The notes: generated from the letters alone by a model not told the origin. 64,000 bases of DNA from Aeromicrobium fastidiosum (GCF_017876595.1 NZ_JAGIOG010000001.1:496001-560000); one strand, 5' to 3'. Counted from the stretch's first letter, positions 25,989 to 35,180 are shown. Numbers and translations are program-made.

Positions 25989-27145
25989 CAGGCCCGCTGG
26001 TCGAAGCGTCGCCCGAGATAGCCCGACGCGATCCTGGTGCGCTGGATGGCCGGCGTTCCGCCGGCGACCGCCCAGCCCACGGCATCGCGATGCATGCGCT
26101 CGAGCTCGTACTCCTCGGCGTAGCCGTAGCCACCGTGCAGCTGGATCGCCTTGTCGGTCACCCGTTTGACCATCTCGTTGCTGAAGCACTTGGCGAGCGA
26201 GGCCTGCAGCTGGTCGGGCGCACCCTCACCGGCCTCGATGGCAGCTCGGTAGATCAGGAGCCGGGCCGCGTCGACGTCCATGATCATGTCCGCCAGCAGC
26301 ATCTGGCTGGCCTGGAACTCGATGATGGGCTTGCCGAACTGCTCGCGCTCCTGGACGTAGGCCGCGGTGCGATCGAGCGCTTCCTGCGCGATCGCCAGGC
26401 ACATCGTGCTGTTGCCCAGACGCTCGATCGAGAAGGCCGTGAAGAGCTTGTTGAAGCCACCTTCGGCGATGATGACCCGATCGAGAGGCACCCTCACGTC
26501 GTCGAGGATGATGTCGGCCGAGCCGACTCCCCGGTGTCCCATCAGGTTCTCCTGAGGGCCGAAGCTCAGGCCGGGGGTGTCCTTGTCGAGCAGCACCGCA
26601 CCCATGCCGCGGCCACCCGGGGTGTCGCTGAAGCGCACGTAGACGAGGTACTGCTCGGCGTGTCCGGCGCCCGAGCACCAGCGCTTGACGCCGTTGACCA
26701 CGACCTCGTCGCCCTCGATCCGCGCACGGGTGGACACATCGGTCGCTGCCGACCCGGCGTCGGCCTCGGAGATGCTGATGGCGATCACCACGTCCCCGGA
26801 GGCGACCGGCGGCAGGAATGCCTGCTTCTGCGCCTCGGTGCCGAACAGGTCGATCACCCGTGCGGGGCCCGCGCTCGCCTCGAAGATCGGCCACGCCGAC
26901 AGGGGGTTGGCTCGCGCGAACTCCTCCTGGACGATGAGCGAGTCGATGAGCGGCCGGCCGCCGCCCCCGTACTCCTCGGGCAGTGAAAGGGCCAGCAGGC
27001 CCAGGTCGGCGATCTTCTTGCGCTCCTCGCGCGGGAAGTGCGTGCGGTCGGCGTCCATCGAACGCGCCAACGGCGCGTACTTGTCGCGGGCCACCTTTCG
27101 CGCGAGGTTGCGCAGCTCCAGCTGTTCTTCACTCAGGGTGAACAC
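25988..27145 (-). CDS. Acyl-CoA dehydrogenase (catalytic partner)
   Basis: A 385-residue FAD enzyme that introduces the alpha-beta double bond into an acyl-CoA. It shows the flavin-binding ISISEADAGSAATD, GVKRWCSGAGHAEQYLV and the C-terminal IQLHGGYGYAEEY. The probable catalytic base is the Glu in FSIERLGNS, the position used by isovaleryl-CoA-type enzymes. It is coupled to the shorter acyl-CoA dehydrogenase gene downstream, probably giving a heteromeric enzyme. Thirty bases separate it from the thiolase gene. Confidence 0.93.
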   Translation of the reverse strand: MFTLSEEQLELRNLARKVARDKYAPLARSMDADRTHFPREERKKIADLGLLALSLPEEYGGGGRPLIDSLIVQEEFARANPLSAWPIFEASAGPARVIDLFGTEAQKQAFLPPVASGDVVIAISISEADAGSAATDVSTRARIEGDEVVVNGVKRWCSGAGHAEQYLVYVRFSDTPGGRGMGAVLLDKDTPGLSFGPQENLMGHRGVGSADIILDDVRVPLDRVIIAEGGFNKLFTAFSIERLGNSTMCLAIAQEALDRTAAYVQEREQFGKPIIEFQASQMLLADMIMDVDAARLLIYRAAIEAGEGAPDQLQASLAKCFSNEMVKRVTDKAIQLHGGYGYAEEYELERMHRDAVGWAVAGGTPAIQRTRIASGYLGRRFDQRA

Positions 27146-27175
27146 GTCATACGTCCCGTCGGTATTGGGGGTGGG

Positions 27176-28366
27176 TCAGCATCGTTCGATGAGCGTGGCG
27201 TTGGCCATGCCGCCGGCCTCGCAGATCGTCTGCAGTCCGTAGCGACCGCCGGTGTGCTCGAGGCCGTTGACCAGCGTCGTGAGCAGACGAGCTCCCGACG
27301 CACCCAGCGGATGGCCCAGGGCGATGGCGCCCCCACGCGGATTGAGCTTGGCGGGGTCAGCCCCGAAGTGCTCGCGCCACAGCAGGGGAACGGAGGCGAA
27401 GGCCTCGTTGACCTCGTAGTGGTCGATGTCGTCCAGGCGCACACCGGAGCGGCGCAAGACCTTCTCGGTCGCCGGGATCGGACCGGTCAGCATCGTGATG
27501 GGGTCGTCTCCGGCGAGGGCGAAGGCGCTGAATCGCGCACGCGGCGTCAGTCCCAGCTGCAGCGCACGCTCCTCGGACATGATCAGCACGGCCGCGGCTC
27601 CGTCGGCCAGCTGGGACGAGTTGCCGGCGGTGATGTGCCAGTCGATCTCGGGGAAGCGCTGCTCCATCTCGTCGGTGCGGAAGACGGTCGGGAGCCCGGC
27701 CAGCGACTCGACCGTGGTGCCGGGGCGAGGAGTCTCGTCATCGATGACGACCCGGCCGTCGGGCAGGGTGATCGGCACGATCTCGGCGCGCGCGTCAGTG
27801 GTGGAGGCGAGGTCGTGCGATCGAGCCGAGTACTCGTCGAGCATCGTCCGATCCATCCCGTGACGGGCGGCGATGAGCTCGGCCGAGATGCCCTGGGGCA
27901 CGAGCCCCGGCTCGTAGCGCCGGGTCACCGCCGGGCTGTAGATGTCCATGTCCATGAGCGCGGACCACATCGGCACCCGACTCATCGACTCGACACCCGC
28001 CGCGATCACGACGTCGTACACGCCCGCGATGACGCCTTGGGCTGCGAAGTCCGCTGCTTGCTGGCTCGACCCGCACGCCCGGTGGATGGACACCGCCGGG
28101 ATCGTGTCGGGCAACCCGGCTGCCAACGTGGCCATGCGGCCGACCTGCCCGGACTGCTCACCCACCTGGTTGACGCATCCGGTGATGACGTCCTCGATGA
28201 GCGTGGGGTCAAGGTCGGAACGCTCCACGAGCTGGCGGATCACCTGTGCGAGCAGCTCCACCGGGTGCACCGCAGACAGCGCGCCGCCCGGCCGGTCTCC
28301 CTTGGGGGCCCGGCCGCGTCCCAATGGGGAGCGGATCGCATCGACGATCACGGCACTCCGCGTCAT
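27176..28366 (-). CDS. Acetyl-CoA acyltransferase (thiolase)
   Basis: A 396-residue thiolase that cleaves a 3-ketoacyl-CoA. The nucleophile is Cys98 in HRACGSSQQ; GHPLGASGARLL and CEAGGMANATLIE carry the His and second Cys. The start at 28366 is preceded by GGGAG. It is a close paralogue of the thiolase at 36695, differing mainly in the loop after residue 125 and in the substrate-facing segments. First gene of an operon with two acyl-CoA dehydrogenases and a thioesterase, under operator C. Confidence 0.94.
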   Translation of the reverse strand: MTRSAVIVDAIRSPLGRGRAPKGDRPGGALSAVHPVELLAQVIRQLVERSDLDPTLIEDVITGCVNQVGEQSGQVGRMATLAAGLPDTIPAVSIHRACGSSQQAADFAAQGVIAGVYDVVIAAGVESMSRVPMWSALMDMDIYSPAVTRRYEPGLVPQGISAELIAARHGMDRTMLDEYSARSHDLASTTDARAEIVPITLPDGRVVIDDETPRPGTTVESLAGLPTVFRTDEMEQRFPEIDWHITAGNSSQLADGAAAVLIMSEERALQLGLTPRARFSAFALAGDDPITMLTGPIPATEKVLRRSGVRLDDIDHYEVNEAFASVPLLWREHFGADPAKLNPRGGAIALGHPLGASGARLLTTLVNGLEHTGGRYGLQTICEAGGMANATLIERC

Positions 28367-28396
28367 ATGGCTCCCGCTTTCCGGCCGATCCGACCC

Positions 28397-28444
28397 TTTT
28401 GATTCTGCGAGTCTCATAATAGAGTCAGGAGCGACACACGTCAA
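28397..28444 (-). promoter_or_regulatory. Promoter with regulon operator C (thiolase-ACAD operon)
   Basis: Minus strand: -35 TTGACG at 28439-28444, 17-base spacer, -10 TATTAT at 28416-28421, then the operator (TTTTGATTC-N5-GTCTCATAA on the plus strand, 28397-28419) overlapping the -10. It lies between the divergent thiolase and acyl-CoA dehydrogenase genes and may serve both. Confidence 0.78.
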
Positions 28445-28471
28445 CGCCGTCGATCAGAGGAAGCCCCCCAC

Positions 28472-29599
28472 ATGATGCCGAGATCCGTCTTCACCGACGA
28501 GCACGACGCCTTTCGCGCGGTGATACGCGAAGCCTTGACCACCGATGTCGTCCCCGACTATCCGTCGTGGCGGTCCTCCGGCATGCCCTCCCCGACGTTC
28601 TGGAGGCGCATGGGTTCCCTCGGGGTGCTGGGCATCAGCGTCCCCGCGGAGCATGGCGGCCTCCCCGGCTCCGACTTCCGACACAGCGCCGTCGTGACCG
28701 AGGAGATCCAGCGACTCGGCCTGGCCATCGGCGGCCTGCGCGTGCACACCGACATCTGCATGCCCTACCTGATCGAGTACGGCACGCCCGAGCAGCAGGC
28801 CACGTGGCTGCCTCGCCTGTGCGCCGGTGAGGCCGTCATCGCCCTGGGCCTGTCCGAGGCAGGCGCAGGCTCCGACCTCAAGGCCATGGCGACGCGCGCG
28901 GAACGGGTCGGCGACACCTACGTCGTCAACGGCTCGAAGACGTTCATCTCCAACGGTGCGGCCGCCGACCTGGTCATCCTCGCCGTCAAGACGGATCCCT
29001 CCGCCGGTCGCGACGGCATCAGCCTTCTGCTGGTCGACACGTCGACTCCCGGCTTCGAGACCGGGAAGCACCTGGACAAGCTGGGTCTGGCGGCACAGGA
29101 TCTCGCCGAGCTCTCCTTCGTCGACATGCACGTGCCGGTCACCAACCTGCTCGGCGAGGAGAACGAGGGATTCCGCTACCTCACCGCCAACCTGGCCCAG
29201 GAACGCCTGTCGATCGCCGTCAACTCCCAGGCGGCCGCCGTCGCTGCACTGGCCTGGACGGTCGACGAGCTCGCCGGGACGCGCCCCGGGCAGGAGGCCA
29301 AGTTCACCCTCGCGGCGTGCGCGACCGAGGTCGCGGCAGGCCAGGCACTGGTCGACCAGGCCATCGGTGCGCATCTGAGTGGCCAGCTGGGCGTCGCCGA
29401 CGCAGCAGCAGCGAAGCTGTTCTGCACCGAGCTGCAGGGCCGTGTCGTCGAGCGCTGCCTCGATCTCCATCCGGCCGGCACGGCGTTCCGTGCCGACTCC
29501 ACGATCGGCCACGCGTACCTCGACGGGCGCGTCAGCCGCATCTACGCCGGCTCCAGCGAGATCATGAAGGTCATCGTCAGCCAACAGCTCGGGCTGTAG
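28472..29599 (+). CDS. Acyl-CoA dehydrogenase (long-chain/isovaleryl type)
   Basis: A 375-residue acyl-CoA dehydrogenase. LGLSEAGAGSDLKAMATRA and YVVNGSKTFISNG are the FAD/substrate motifs. The C-terminal RIYAGSSEIMK has Ala where medium-chain enzymes have the catalytic Glu; instead NLAQERLSIA offers the Glu used by long-chain and isovaleryl enzymes, so activity is expected. It is a single-gene unit on the plus strand, divergent from the thiolase operon with operator C between, and followed by a strong terminator. Confidence 0.93.
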   Translation: MMPRSVFTDEHDAFRAVIREALTTDVVPDYPSWRSSGMPSPTFWRRMGSLGVLGISVPAEHGGLPGSDFRHSAVVTEEIQRLGLAIGGLRVHTDICMPYLIEYGTPEQQATWLPRLCAGEAVIALGLSEAGAGSDLKAMATRAERVGDTYVVNGSKTFISNGAAADLVILAVKTDPSAGRDGISLLLVDTSTPGFETGKHLDKLGLAAQDLAELSFVDMHVPVTNLLGEENEGFRYLTANLAQERLSIAVNSQAAAVAALAWTVDELAGTRPGQEAKFTLAACATEVAAGQALVDQAIGAHLSGQLGVADAAAAKLFCTELQGRVVERCLDLHPAGTAFRADSTIGHAYLDGRVSRIYAGSSEIMKVIVSQQLGL

Positions 29600-29630
29600 C
29601 AGGGGCGACTCGGGCACGCTGCAACGCAAG

Positions 29631-29691
29631 GACGTCGCCAGCCCGGCTCCCGCACCACGGTCGAACGGTGCGGAGGCTGGCTGGCGACGTC
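29631..29691. terminator. Bidirectional hairpin terminator
   Basis: GACGTCGCCAGCC at 29631-29643 pairs perfectly with GGCTGGCGACGTC at 29679-29691, with a second inner hairpin (CCGCACC/GGTGCGG). It lies between the convergent acyl-CoA dehydrogenase and ABC binding-protein genes and probably serves both. There is no U-run, as is common in high-GC actinobacteria. Confidence 0.8.
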
Positions 29692-29710
29692 GGATCGCCC
29701 TACGACACGA

Positions 29711-30910
29711 TCAGGAGATCTGCCACAGCGCCTTCCACTGATCCTTGTATCCGTCGGGTCCGGCGAAGTCGTCCTGCCCGGCGGCAGGCGGGTTCTTCTT
29801 GCTCCACACGGGGTACGGCTCCAGGGCGTGATCCTCGTTGAGCACATCCATGCCCAGGCTGTGCCGGGCCATCTGGTCGACGTTGGCCCACACCACGCTC
29901 TCGACAGGCTGCGGAGCCTGTGCGATGAAGGTGCCGTTCGCGAGTCCCGGCACCTGCGTCGGATCGGGGGACCCGAGCAGCAGCTTCACATCGTCGATAC
30001 CGGCGGACTTCATCGCCTCCGGCAGTCCGAGAGCCAGCGTGTCGAACGGCGCCAGGACGTAGTCGATGTCGGGATTCTTGCGGAGAGCCGCCACGACGCT
30101 CTGCGGAGTGGCACCGGCAGCAAGATCGGGCAACGACATGTCCAGCTTCTGGAACCCGCACTTCGGGCACGACTTCTTGAGGTTCTTCTCGGCGTTGCCG
30201 GTGACCGGAGTCATGACCGGGAAGTCAGGCGCTGACAGCAGCAGGACGTTTCCGGCCCCCGAGCTGTCGACGATCATCTCGTCGAGCAGGCGATCGGTGG
30301 CATCCAGGATCCACAGGTTGTCACCGTTGGAGTAGAGGCCGTTCTCCTCGCCCTTGGGGACGGTCGAGACCGGTCCTCCCTCCAGGAAGACCGGGATGCC
30401 AGCCTTCTTGGTGACCGCGAGGCCTGCGCTCATCGCCTCCTCGGAGCTCGACGAGATGCCGATGTAGTCGGCACCTGCGGCGACGGCCTGCTTCAGTGCG
30501 TTGCTGGGTGCCTGCGGATCGGTCGGGTCCATCAGGATGGTCTTGAGCTTCCACCCGAGCGCCGCCGTCGCCTCCTTGTAGGGAGCAGTCAGCTGCGCCG
30601 CGACCGGGACGTTGTTGTGGATCTCGTAGACCAGCTTGCCCGCGGCCGGCTTGGCCGTGAGCGGAACGTCCTGGCTGATCGTGGTGATGGCCTGCTGGTA
30701 CGGCTCCAACCGAGTCTGAGCCGCGGTGACGGCTGCCTCGTCCGTGCCGCCCGACGACCGGTTCTCGGCGTCGGACGAGCCGCCGCCGCACGCCGCGACG
30801 AGGCTGCCGGCGAGGACGGCGACGACGGCCGCGGTCGTCCTGCGTGGCCCGGGCCCGCCTCGTCGTGGCGGGCTGCCCTGCTTGCTCGTGGTGCCCTTGA
30901 CTGCTGACAT
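29711..30910 (-). CDS. Sugar-type ABC transporter substrate-binding lipoprotein (copy 1)
   Basis: A 399-residue periplasmic-binding-protein-I lipoprotein. The twin-arginine-like charged start leads to the lipobox SLVAACGGG; the body (YEIHNNVPVAAQL, AVAAGADYIGIS, AGIPVFLEGGP) resembles ribose/autoinducer-type binding proteins. It contains a CPKC pair (SCPKCGF) that may form a disulfide. It is nearly a tandem duplicate of the gene at 30993, of identical length. Though the family is called sugar-binding, its setting suggests the pathway substrate as ligand. The start has AGGAAG 8 bases upstream. Confidence 0.9.
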   Translation of the reverse strand: MSAVKGTTSKQGSPPRRGGPGPRRTTAAVVAVLAGSLVAACGGGSSDAENRSSGGTDEAAVTAAQTRLEPYQQAITTISQDVPLTAKPAAGKLVYEIHNNVPVAAQLTAPYKEATAALGWKLKTILMDPTDPQAPSNALKQAVAAGADYIGISSSSEEAMSAGLAVTKKAGIPVFLEGGPVSTVPKGEENGLYSNGDNLWILDATDRLLDEMIVDSSGAGNVLLLSAPDFPVMTPVTGNAEKNLKKSCPKCGFQKLDMSLPDLAAGATPQSVVAALRKNPDIDYVLAPFDTLALGLPEAMKSAGIDDVKLLLGSPDPTQVPGLANGTFIAQAPQPVESVVWANVDQMARHSLGMDVLNEDHALEPYPVWSKKNPPAAGQDDFAGPDGYKDQWKALWQIS

Positions 30911-30992
30911 GTGGATGTCTTCCTCTCTCGTGGGGACCGAAGTCCCCGACGTCATGCGTGGGTGCGTTCCGGGTGCCTCGTCGAGGACACGA

Positions 30993-32192
30993 TCAGGAGA
31001 TCTTCCAGAGCGCCTTCCACTGGGACTCGTAGTCGTCGGGGCCTGCGTAGTCCGTCTGACCGGCGGCAGGCGGGTTCTTCTCGCTCCACACGGGATACGG
31101 CTCCAGCGCGTGCTGATCGACCAGCAGGTCCATGCCCAGGCTGTAGCGGGCCATCTGGTCGACGTTGGCCCACACGACGCTCTCGACGGGCTGGGGTGCC
31201 AGCGCCATGAAGGTGCCCTTCGCGAGTCCCGGCACCTGCGTCGGATCCGGAGACCCGAGCAGCAGCTTCACGCCCTTGATACCGGCCGACTTCATGGCCT
31301 CCGGCAGCCCGAGCGCCAGCGCGTCGAACGGCGCCACGACGTAGGTGATGTCGGAGTTCTTGCGGAGCGCCGCCACGATGCTCTGCGGGGCGGAACCAGC
31401 GATGAGATCGGGCACCGAGATGTCCAGTGACTGGTACGCGCACTTCGGGCACGACTTCGCCAGCGACTTCTTGGCGTTGCCCGCCAGCGGGGCCAGGGCC
31501 GGGTAGTCGGGCGTCGAGAGCAGCAGGACATCACCGGCCCCCTTGCTGTCGACGATCATCTCGTCGAGCAGACGGAAGGTGGCGTCCTGGATCCACAGAT
31601 GATCTCCATTGCTGTAGAGGCCGTTCTTCTTCCCCTCGGGGACCGTCGCGGTCGGTCCACCCTCGAGGAAGACCGGGATGCCAGCCTTCTTCGTGACGGC
31701 CAGACCTGCGCTCATCGCCTCGCCACTGGCCGCCGAGATGCCGATGTAGTCAGCACCTGCGGCGACGGCCTGCTTCAGCGCGTTGCTGGGTGCCTGCGGA
31801 TCGGTCGGGTCCATCAGGATGGTCTTGAGCTTCCACCCCAGCGCCGCCGTCGCCTTCTCGTACGGCTCGGTCAGCTGCGCCGCGACCGGGACGTTGTTGT
31901 GGATCTCGTAGACCAGCTTGCCCGCGGCCGGCTTGGCCGTGAGCGGAACGTCCTGGCTGATCTTCGTGATGGCCTGCTGGTACGGATCCAACCGAGTCTG
32001 AGCCGCCGAGACGGCTGCCTCGTCGGTTCCGCCCTTGGCCCCCGTGGGCTCGGACGATCCGCTGCCGCCGCACGCCGCAAGCAGGCTGCCGGCCGCCACG
32101 GCGACCACCGCGACGGTGGTCTTTCGCACGCCGAGCCCTCCCCGCCGCGTCCTGTGATCTCGGTTCCTCGTGGTGCTGCGAAGTGCTGACAT
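30993..32192 (-). CDS. Sugar-type ABC transporter substrate-binding lipoprotein (copy 2)
   Basis: A 399-residue lipoprotein (lipobox SLLAACGGS) almost colinear with copy 1; I estimate about four fifths of residues are identical. Differences cluster around SAASGEAMSAG, GPTATVPEGKKNG and the region near SCPKCAYQ, surfaces that could alter ligand preference. Some stretches (for example around 31780-31850) match copy 1 almost base for base, so duplication or gene conversion is recent. It lies 64 bases after the permease gene. Confidence 0.9.
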   Translation of the reverse strand: MSALRSTTRNRDHRTRRGGLGVRKTTVAVVAVAAGSLLAACGGSGSSEPTGAKGGTDEAAVSAAQTRLDPYQQAITKISQDVPLTAKPAAGKLVYEIHNNVPVAAQLTEPYEKATAALGWKLKTILMDPTDPQAPSNALKQAVAAGADYIGISAASGEAMSAGLAVTKKAGIPVFLEGGPTATVPEGKKNGLYSNGDHLWIQDATFRLLDEMIVDSKGAGDVLLLSTPDYPALAPLAGNAKKSLAKSCPKCAYQSLDISVPDLIAGSAPQSIVAALRKNSDITYVVAPFDALALGLPEAMKSAGIKGVKLLLGSPDPTQVPGLAKGTFMALAPQPVESVVWANVDQMARYSLGMDLLVDQHALEPYPVWSEKNPPAAGQTDYAGPDDYESQWKALWKIS

Positions 32193-32256
32193 GCGAATGT
32201 CTCCCTTTCCGATGAGTGTTGCTGTCCCCGAGGTCTGGTGTCGTGAGCCGTTGTTG

Positions 32257-33330
32257 CTAGTCATGGACGGTGGCCCGATCGTCGGCAGCCGAGAGGTCGG
32301 CACCCGCGTCTCCCACTGCCGGGCCCGCCTCGCTGTCGACCTGCGGGTCGGCGGCATCGGCGGCCAGAGGAGCGGCCGCCTGCCGCCGGCTGAAGACCAC
32401 GGCGATCAGCAGGGCCACACCGTTGAACATGGGGGTGATCCAGAACTGACCCGTGTCGGACGACAGCTGCAGTCCCTGGACCCCGAGCGCCAGCGTGAAG
32501 ATGGCCAGCAGCGTCCCCAGGACGTTCGGTCGGAAGTTGAACTGGGTGGCACCCAGGAAGATCGCCGCGAAGGCCGGGAAGATGAACGGGGCCCCCACCG
32601 AGTTCGAGAACGTCCCGATCTGGGCGATGTACACGACCCCCGCCACGCCGGCGATGAGGCCGGACGCGACGAAGGAGCCGATCACGAGGCCTTCGGTGCG
32701 GATGCCTGAGAGCCTCGCCGCCTCGCGGTTCGCGCCGGCTGCGAAGAGGTGACGGCCGAGCACGGTGTGTCCGAGCACGTACCAGAGCACCACTCCGAGG
32801 ACCAGGGTGCAGTAGGCGGCATTGGGGATTCCCCAGTGCTTGCCCTGGCCCGCATCGACGAATCCCTGCGGGAGCTTGGCCAGCACCTGCTGGTTCTCGG
32901 AGATCTTGAGTGCCAGTGCCGCCAGCACCTGGCTCATCGCCAGGGTCGTGATGAACGAGTTGACGTTGAGGCGCGCCACGATCAATCCGTTGGCCAGGCC
33001 GACCACCCCGCACGCGATCACGGCGACGACGCAGATGAGCAACAGGCTCCGGTCGGGATGCTGGCTGGTCTGTTGCGCGACGATCGCCGCGGACAGCGCC
33101 ATGTTCGTGCCGATCGTGATGTCGAACTCGCCCGCGATGAAGGGCACGAGCGCCGCCAGTGCCAGGATCCCGACCACGGCCTGGCTCGAGGCGACGTTCT
33201 GCATCGTCACCGTCGACAGAAACAGGTCGGGGTTCCACAGGCCGAAGATGACGAACTCGGCCGCGAGCAGGTAGAGGATGCTCACCCGCCGCGGACTCAG
33301 CAGCGAGCGCATCGTGGTGCTACTTGACAT
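32257..33330 (-). CDS. Sugar-type ABC transporter permease (RbsC-like)
   Basis: A 357-residue membrane permease of the branched-chain amino acid/ribose type with about ten helices. Typical segments are PFIAGEFDITIGTNMALSA, NGLIVARLNVNSFITTLAM and AAIFLGATQFNFRPNVLGT. The last 40 residues are an acidic, Ala-rich cytoplasmic tail not usual for the family. It overlaps the ATPase gene by 11 bases and works with it and the two binding lipoproteins. Confidence 0.92.
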   Translation of the reverse strand: MSSSTTMRSLLSPRRVSILYLLAAEFVIFGLWNPDLFLSTVTMQNVASSQAVVGILALAALVPFIAGEFDITIGTNMALSAAIVAQQTSQHPDRSLLLICVVAVIACGVVGLANGLIVARLNVNSFITTLAMSQVLAALALKISENQQVLAKLPQGFVDAGQGKHWGIPNAAYCTLVLGVVLWYVLGHTVLGRHLFAAGANREAARLSGIRTEGLVIGSFVASGLIAGVAGVVYIAQIGTFSNSVGAPFIFPAFAAIFLGATQFNFRPNVLGTLLAIFTLALGVQGLQLSSDTGQFWITPMFNGVALLIAVVFSRRQAAAPLAADAADPQVDSEAGPAVGDAGADLSAADDRATVHD

Positions 33331-34903
33331 GGGAAACCACCTTGGTCGCGGAGTCGCGCGTCGTACGCGTCTCGGTTGGGGGGCCGGATCTGAGCAGCTC
33401 TTCCTCGATCCGGTCGGACGTGAGATCTGCTCCGGCGAGCTCGCAGGCGACGACGCCGCGGCGCATGACGAGCACGCGCTGGGTCAGCCGCACGAGCTCC
33501 TCGGAGTCAGACGAACACACCACGGCACACGCGCCATCGGCGACAGCTGCCGAGACCAGGTCGTGGATCAGCACCTTGGCACCGATGTCGACGCCCTGCG
33601 TGGGCTCGTCGATGACGAGGACTGCGGGTGACATCCTCAGGAGGCGGCCGAGGATGACCTTCTGCTGGTTGCCACCGGAGAACTCGAGGATCTGCTTGTC
33701 CTGCTGAGCCGGATACACGGCCAGCTCGTCGACCCAGGTCGCCGCCTCGGCGCGCTCCCGTCGAGGCACGACACGTCGCCCGCGGGTCGAGACCGATCGC
33801 AGCTCGGCCAGAGTCAGGTTCTCGCGCAGGTTCGCCACTCCGAGCAGAGCGTCACGCTTGCGCTCGGCCGGCAGATACGCCATGCCGTGCCTGATGGCGC
33901 TCCGCGGACGGTGTGCAGCGATCTCGGCGCCATCGACCTCCACCCTTCCGCCACGCGGTCGCTGGCCGAACAGTGCTCCGGCCAGCTCCTCGCGACCCGA
34001 CCCCGTCAGCCCGGTGATCCCGACGATCTCGCCCGCTCGGACATCGACGGAGAAGTCGAGGATCGGACCCGACCGGAGGTTCCGGACCGACAGGCGAGCG
34101 GGTGCCGACTCCAGAGCCGCCCCGTCACTCACGTCGTCGGCGCGGGTGATCGCCGCCCCGAGGCGTCGGCCCAGCATGGTCTCGGCCAGCTCGTCGTGAC
34201 TGACATCGGCGGACGCGACGGTGGCGACCCGTCGACCGTCGCGCAGGATCGTCACGGTGTCGGCGACTCCCAGCACTTCGTCGAGGTGGTGGGAGATGAA
34301 CAGCACTGCTGTCCCACTGGCGGCCAGGCGGCGCAGCGCGTCCACGAGGATCGCGACGTCGGGCCCCGGCAGGGACGCCGTCGGCTCGTCCAGCACCAGC
34401 ACGGCAGGCGGCGTGTCACCCTCGATGGCACGGACGATGGCCACCGCGGTTCGCTCTGCTGCCGAGAGGCTCGCCACCAAGGCGCTCGGATCGATGACGT
34501 AGCCGAAGTCGGCCATCGCCTGAGCGGTCCGCCGCTCCTCCTGCGCCCGGTGCAGGCGCGACAGCCTGCCCTGAGCTCCCGTGATGCAGAAGTTCTCGGC
34601 CACCGAGAACGCCTCGATGAGGCCGAGGTCCTGGTGCACGAACCTCAGTCCTGCGTCATGGGCGGCCGACATCGACCCCAGGTCGAAGGACGCGCCGGCC
34701 ACGCGCGCCTGGCTGCCCTTGTCCGGCGCGTGATAGCCGGCCAGCAGCTTGACCACCGTCGACTTGCCGGAGCCGTTCTGCCCCACCAGCGCGTGGATCT
34801 CGCCGGGCGCGACCGCGAGATCCAGCGAGTCGAGCGCCATCTGCGATGCGAAGGTCTTGCTGACGGACTCCAGCTCCAGGGCGTTCGCCCGATGCGCGGT
34901 CAT
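33320..34903 (-). CDS. Sugar-type ABC transporter ATPase, duplicated domains (RbsA-like)
   Basis: A 527-residue ATPase with two nucleotide-binding domains. The first has Walker A GQNGSGKST and Walker B VLVLDEPTASL. In the second, Walker A is altered (GLTGSGREE), as is usual in RbsA/MglA, while its signature FSGGNQQKVILGRLL and VLVIDEPTQGVD are intact. The chosen ATG at 34903 overlaps the stop of a possible 31-codon leader by 4 bases. First large gene of the importer operon under operator D. Confidence 0.92.
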   Translation of the reverse strand: MTAHRANALELESVSKTFASQMALDSLDLAVAPGEIHALVGQNGSGKSTVVKLLAGYHAPDKGSQARVAGASFDLGSMSAAHDAGLRFVHQDLGLIEAFSVAENFCITGAQGRLSRLHRAQEERRTAQAMADFGYVIDPSALVASLSAAERTAVAIVRAIEGDTPPAVLVLDEPTASLPGPDVAILVDALRRLAASGTAVLFISHHLDEVLGVADTVTILRDGRRVATVASADVSHDELAETMLGRRLGAAITRADDVSDGAALESAPARLSVRNLRSGPILDFSVDVRAGEIVGITGLTGSGREELAGALFGQRPRGGRVEVDGAEIAAHRPRSAIRHGMAYLPAERKRDALLGVANLRENLTLAELRSVSTRGRRVVPRRERAEAATWVDELAVYPAQQDKQILEFSGGNQQKVILGRLLRMSPAVLVIDEPTQGVDIGAKVLIHDLVSAAVADGACAVVCSSDSEELVRLTQRVLVMRRGVVACELAGADLTSDRIEEELLRSGPPTETRTTRDSATKVVSHVK

Positions 34904-34995
34904 GATCGCACCGCCCTCGGCGTGCTGACGATGGATACGCCGCCGCACCCCATCACGTCCTGTGCCGGCGAGCCGGTCAGCGAGAACACGTACAT
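34900..34995 (-). CDS. Possible 31-aa leader peptide coupled to the ABC ATPase
   Basis: A small open frame with an AAGGAAGAAG ribosome-binding region just before its ATG and a stop that overlaps the ATPase start as ATGA. The peptide begins MYVFSLTGSPAQDV and contains one Cys in a MGCGG turn. Its position between promoter and first transporter gene suggests a leader or translational-coupling cistron. I recognise no family, and a 31-codon frame can arise by chance in GC-rich DNA, so confidence is low. Confidence 0.35.
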   Translation of the reverse strand: MYVFSLTGSPAQDVMGCGGVSIVSTPRAVRS

Positions 34996-35070
34996 GGCAA
35001 CTTCTTCCTTCTGAGCCGGCGACTCACCTGGCGATGAGGCGCATCACTACCGACCTCGAGTCTCACCTAC

Positions 35071-35134
35071 TTTTGAGACTTGGAGGCGCATAATGCTGAA
35101 GTTGTTTATATAGTGAGTGGCATCACACTGTCAA
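35071..35134 (-). promoter_or_regulatory. Promoter with regulon operator D (sugar-type importer operon)
   Basis: Minus strand: -35 TTGACA at 35129-35134, 16-base spacer, -10 TATATA at 35107-35112, then the operator (TTTTGAGAC-N5-GGCGCATAA, 35071-35093) just past the expected start. An extra half-site, GAGTCTCA, lies next to it at about 35058-35065. Transcription would read the possible leader peptide and then the ATPase gene. Confidence 0.75.
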
Positions 35135-35180
35135 TAGCCCGTCTCGCGGGCTCGCTCACAGGGTTCCGGGCAGCACAGAA

